From an uncultured Rhodospirillales bacterium (GTDB taxonomy: Bacteria > Pseudomonadota > Alphaproteobacteria > Acetobacterales > Acetobacteraceae), in NCBI GenBank assembly GCA_903881515.1, contig CAIRTN010000269.1:1-33475 (forward strand): 33,475 nucleotides of DNA, given 5' to 3'. Below, in pieces: positions 32,139 to 33,475 of this stretch. The stretch's first letter is position 1, and every line of letters starts with the position of its first letter. The translations under genes were made by a program, and so were the position numbers. Under the pieces are notes generated by a model that was given only the letters and a program-made list of their open reading frames with translations, searched no databases and was not told where the DNA came from.

Positions 32139-32711
32139 ATGGCATCGGTTGATGTGATCCTGCTCCAGCGCGTCGACAAGCTTGGGCAGATGGGTGAGCG
32201 GGTGAAGGTGAAGCCGGGTTATGCCCGCAACTTCCTGCTGCCGCAGAAGAAGGCGATTCGCGCCAACAAGGAAAACCTCGCGAAGTTCGAGGCGCAGAAG
32301 GCCCAGCTTGAGGCCGACAATCTGCGTCGTCGTGGCGAGGCCGAGCGTGTTGCCGAGCGGGTGTCTGGCCTGCAGGTCGTGATCATCCGCCAGGCTGGCG
32401 AATCCGGCAGCCTGTATGGTTCGGTCAGCCCGCGCGACATTTCGGACGCCTGCACGGCGGCCGGCCTGACGGTCAATCGCAGCCAGGTGGTCCTGGTGCA
32501 TCCGATCAAGACCCTGGGCCTGACCAGTGTGCGCGTTGTGCTGCATCCGGAAGTTTCGATCGGCGTGCTGGTGAACGTGGCGCGTTCGGTGGAAGAGGCC
32601 GAGAAGCAGCGCCGCGGCGAGGCGGTTGGCCAGGCTGGCGAGGAAGAGGAGGAGGCGCTGGATATCGAAGCGCTGCTCGACCCCAGCGAAGCCGAACAGC
32701 CCGACGTCTAA
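32139..32711 (+). CDS. rplI: 50S ribosomal protein L9
   Basis: 190-aa L9. The N-terminal 23S rRNA-binding domain reads [34 protein letters not shown]. It is followed by the long helix ([18 protein letters not shown]) and the C-terminal domain ([32 protein letters not shown]). An acidic tail ([20 protein letters not shown]) of about 40 residues exceeds the E. coli length of 149. Gene ends 18 bp before a strong intrinsic terminator. dnaB, often the next gene in relatives, is absent. Confidence 0.97.
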   Translation: MASVDVILLQRVDKLGQMGERVKVKPGYARNFLLPQKKAIRANKENLAKFEAQKAQLEADNLRRRGEAERVAERVSGLQVVIIRQAGESGSLYGSVSPRDISDACTAAGLTVNRSQVVLVHPIKTLGLTSVRVVLHPEVSIGVLVNVARSVEEAEKQRRGEAVGQAGEEEEEALDIEALLDPSEAEQPDV

Positions 32712-32729
32712 GGCTGGATACGCTAGAAT

Positions 32730-32775
32730 CGGGCGGGTAGGAACGGAGCAATCCGTTCGTGCCCGCCCGTTTTTT
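32730..32775 (+). terminator. Rho-independent terminator of rpsF-rpsR-rplI
   Basis: Outer stem CGGGCGGG (32730-32737) with CCCGCCCG (32762-32769), inner stem AACGGA (32742-32747) with TCCGTT (32752-32757), then six T (32770-32775). The best intrinsic terminator in the window. Confidence 0.92.
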
Positions 32776-32793
32776 GTGCGGCTTCTCGAGTAC

Positions 32794-32828
32794 TTGCTTG
32801 GCTACACCGTGTTGTGTATAGCTGACAC
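32794..32828 (+). promoter_or_regulatory. Promoter and candidate operator of the small DNA-binding-type gene
   Basis: TTGCTT (32794-32799), a 17-bp spacer and TATAGC (32817-32822) form a good promoter. Overlapping it are ACAC-C-GTGT (32804-32812) and GTGT-N7-ACAC (32814-32828), inverted repeats of the same half-site, placed where a repressor would block the polymerase. The downstream gene resembles a ribbon-helix-helix protein, so self-repression is plausible. Confidence 0.5.
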
Positions 32829-32866
32829 TCAGCAGCAGTGATGTGGCTGCTCATATGAGGAAGTCC

Positions 32867-33100
32867 ATGTCTGACACCGATGAACGACTGAGTCCATCCG
32901 GGCCGCCGAATGCGGTCGGGTCGGCGAAACGCGCGTATATGCATACGCTCAGCCTGCGCCTCACGGCCGAGCAGTACCGGCAACTCCGCCGTTTCGTCAC
33001 CACGCACGAAGACAAGACGCACGAGCGCATCACGCATCAGGCCGTGCTGGAAACCGCGCTCGCCGATTACATCGATCGCAACAAGGACAAGCCGCTCTAG
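32867..33100 (+). CDS. Small ribbon-helix-helix-like protein
   Basis: 77-aa protein. A polar N-terminus (1-22) is followed by YMHTLSLRLTAEQYRQLRRFV, a beta strand then helix as in ribbon-helix-helix regulators, and a second helical part (ITHQAVLETALADYIDRN). Proteins of this look are found as plasmid or chromosomal regulators, and ITHQAVLE resembles DNA-binding segments tied to partition systems, but I cannot assign a family firmly. The start at 32867 is supported by GAGGA 5 bp upstream; GTG 32843 and ATG 32855 are longer alternatives. It stands alone, with its own promoter, after the ribosomal terminator. No toxin or parA gene is next to it. Confidence 0.7.
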   Translation: MSDTDERLSPSGPPNAVGSAKRAYMHTLSLRLTAEQYRQLRRFVTTHEDKTHERITHQAVLETALADYIDRNKDKPL

Positions 33101-33149
33101 CGTTTTTTGCTTAATCGAAACGAATTATGGCGCACTTCTCCCCTCGGCG

Positions 33150-33475
33150 CTAAATCGGTTTTTTGACCGGAGCGGGGATTTTTCCGGGGCTGTAGGTACG
33201 CAACTGCCGTGGGGTGTATTTGCCCCAGCGCGGCTTTTCCGGTTTTGGGCGCGGCTTGCGGATGCGCGGCGGTTTGGGCGGGGTGCCAGGCGGGATGTAA
33301 TCGAGGCCGGTGCAGAGCGGGCGCAGCAGGCGGGCTGCGCGGGGGACTTCGCGGAGGAATTGCTGGAACTCCGGGTCCTCATGCAGGAGGCGCAAGGTAT
33401 CGTAGACGTAGCCGGTGCCGGGGACGCGCTTGAGCAGCCATAGCTTGCCTTGCGGCAGGCGGAATTCGGGCCGGC
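33150..33475 (-). CDS. Pro-rich hypothetical protein, N-terminus beyond the window
   Basis: Partial gene: the frame stays open to the window edge (107 codons visible, from RPEFRLPQGKLWLLKRVPG). A helical part (TLRLLHEDPEFQQFLREVPRAARLLRPLC) is followed by a basic Pro-rich tail (PPGTPPKPPRIRKPRPKPEK...) ending PAPVKKPI. I do not know a function. TTG 33395 or internal codons could be read as starts, but the coherent upstream sequence shows that the gene begins outside. From memory this style, with an LLRPLC-type helix and a Pro/Arg tail, belongs to a multi-copy family restricted to Acetobacteraceae, often beside a gene like the one at 97-654. Confidence 0.65.
   Translation of the reverse strand, partial: RPEFRLPQGKLWLLKRVPGTGYVYDTLRLLHEDPEFQQFLREVPRAARLLRPLCTGLDYIPPGTPPKPPRIRKPRPKPEKPRWGKYTPRQLRTYSPGKIPAPVKKPI

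Noticed and set aside
1-33475. CRISPR array, insertion sequence, prophage or integrated element next to the tRNAs
   Set aside because: No direct-repeat/spacer series, transposase, integrase or duplicated tRNA end was found. Genes beside both tRNAs are ordinary chromosomal genes.

Overview
The window looks like chromosomal DNA of a GC-rich alphaproteobacterium, most likely in the Acetobacteraceae (Rhodospirillales). Grounds are the gene content (AapJQMP amino-acid transporter, fabD-fabG-acpP-fabF-mltG, rpsF-rpsR-rplI, coaE-dnaQ, rsmI divergent from an LpoA-like lipoprotein gene), heavy GC-ending codon use, and three copies of an AT-rich palindrome (AAAAGTTTTTTGCTTC... type) that I associate from memory with that family. 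No IS element, phage gene, CRISPR array or rRNA was seen. This is housekeeping plus metabolic chromosome, not a plasmid or prophage.

Layout. 1-654: a Pro/Arg-rich lineage-type small protein. 557-3205 (minus): LpoA-like lipoprotein then PhoR-like histidine kinase. 3190-4101 (plus): rsmI, whose start overlaps the lipoprotein start by 16 bp. 4094-6032 (minus): a tightly coupled three-gene operon (an unrecognised two-repeat protein, a DOPA 4,5-dioxygenase-family protein, a creatininase-family hydrolase). 6114-12146 (plus): E1 alpha and beta of a 2-oxoacid/acetoin dehydrogenase with no E2 or E3, an acetolactate-synthase-like ThDP enzyme, a short-chain dehydrogenase, 6-phosphogluconate dehydrogenase and gluconokinase. 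12275-16500 (minus): aapJQMP. 16685-16760: tRNA-Ala(GGC). 16775-18175 (minus): lone sugar-phosphate transferase. 18349-18813: PCu(A)C copper chaperone. 18818-20097 (minus): coaE-dnaQ. 20183-26419 (plus): Ugp-type ABC importer with two tandem paralogous binding proteins, ending in an inositol-monophosphatase-family gene. 26519-26593: tRNA-Thr(TGT). 26648-31026 (minus): fabD-fabG-acpP-fabF-mltG. 31383-32711 (plus): rpsF-rpsR-rplI with a clear intrinsic terminator. 32867-33100: small DNA-binding-type protein with its own promoter and a candidate operator. 33150-33475 (minus): Pro-rich small protein running off the edge.

How the genes fit together. The 4.1-12.1 kb region is the least explained part. 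A divergent pair of operons joins a creatininase-family hydrolase, a ring-cleavage-type dioxygenase, an unknown duplicated-domain protein and several ThDP/NAD(P) enzymes, then channels gluconate to ribulose 5-phosphate through GntK and Gnd. Together they suggest an undescribed catabolic pathway for a small organic compound or sugar acid. The second accessory block (20.2-26.4 kb) suggests uptake of a polyol, sugar or phosphate ester followed by dephosphorylation. The remainder is cell-envelope, fatty-acid, replication and translation housekeeping.

All calls come from reading translations, motifs and spacing by eye. No database search was possible, so family names rest on recognised motifs and substrate assignments are inference.
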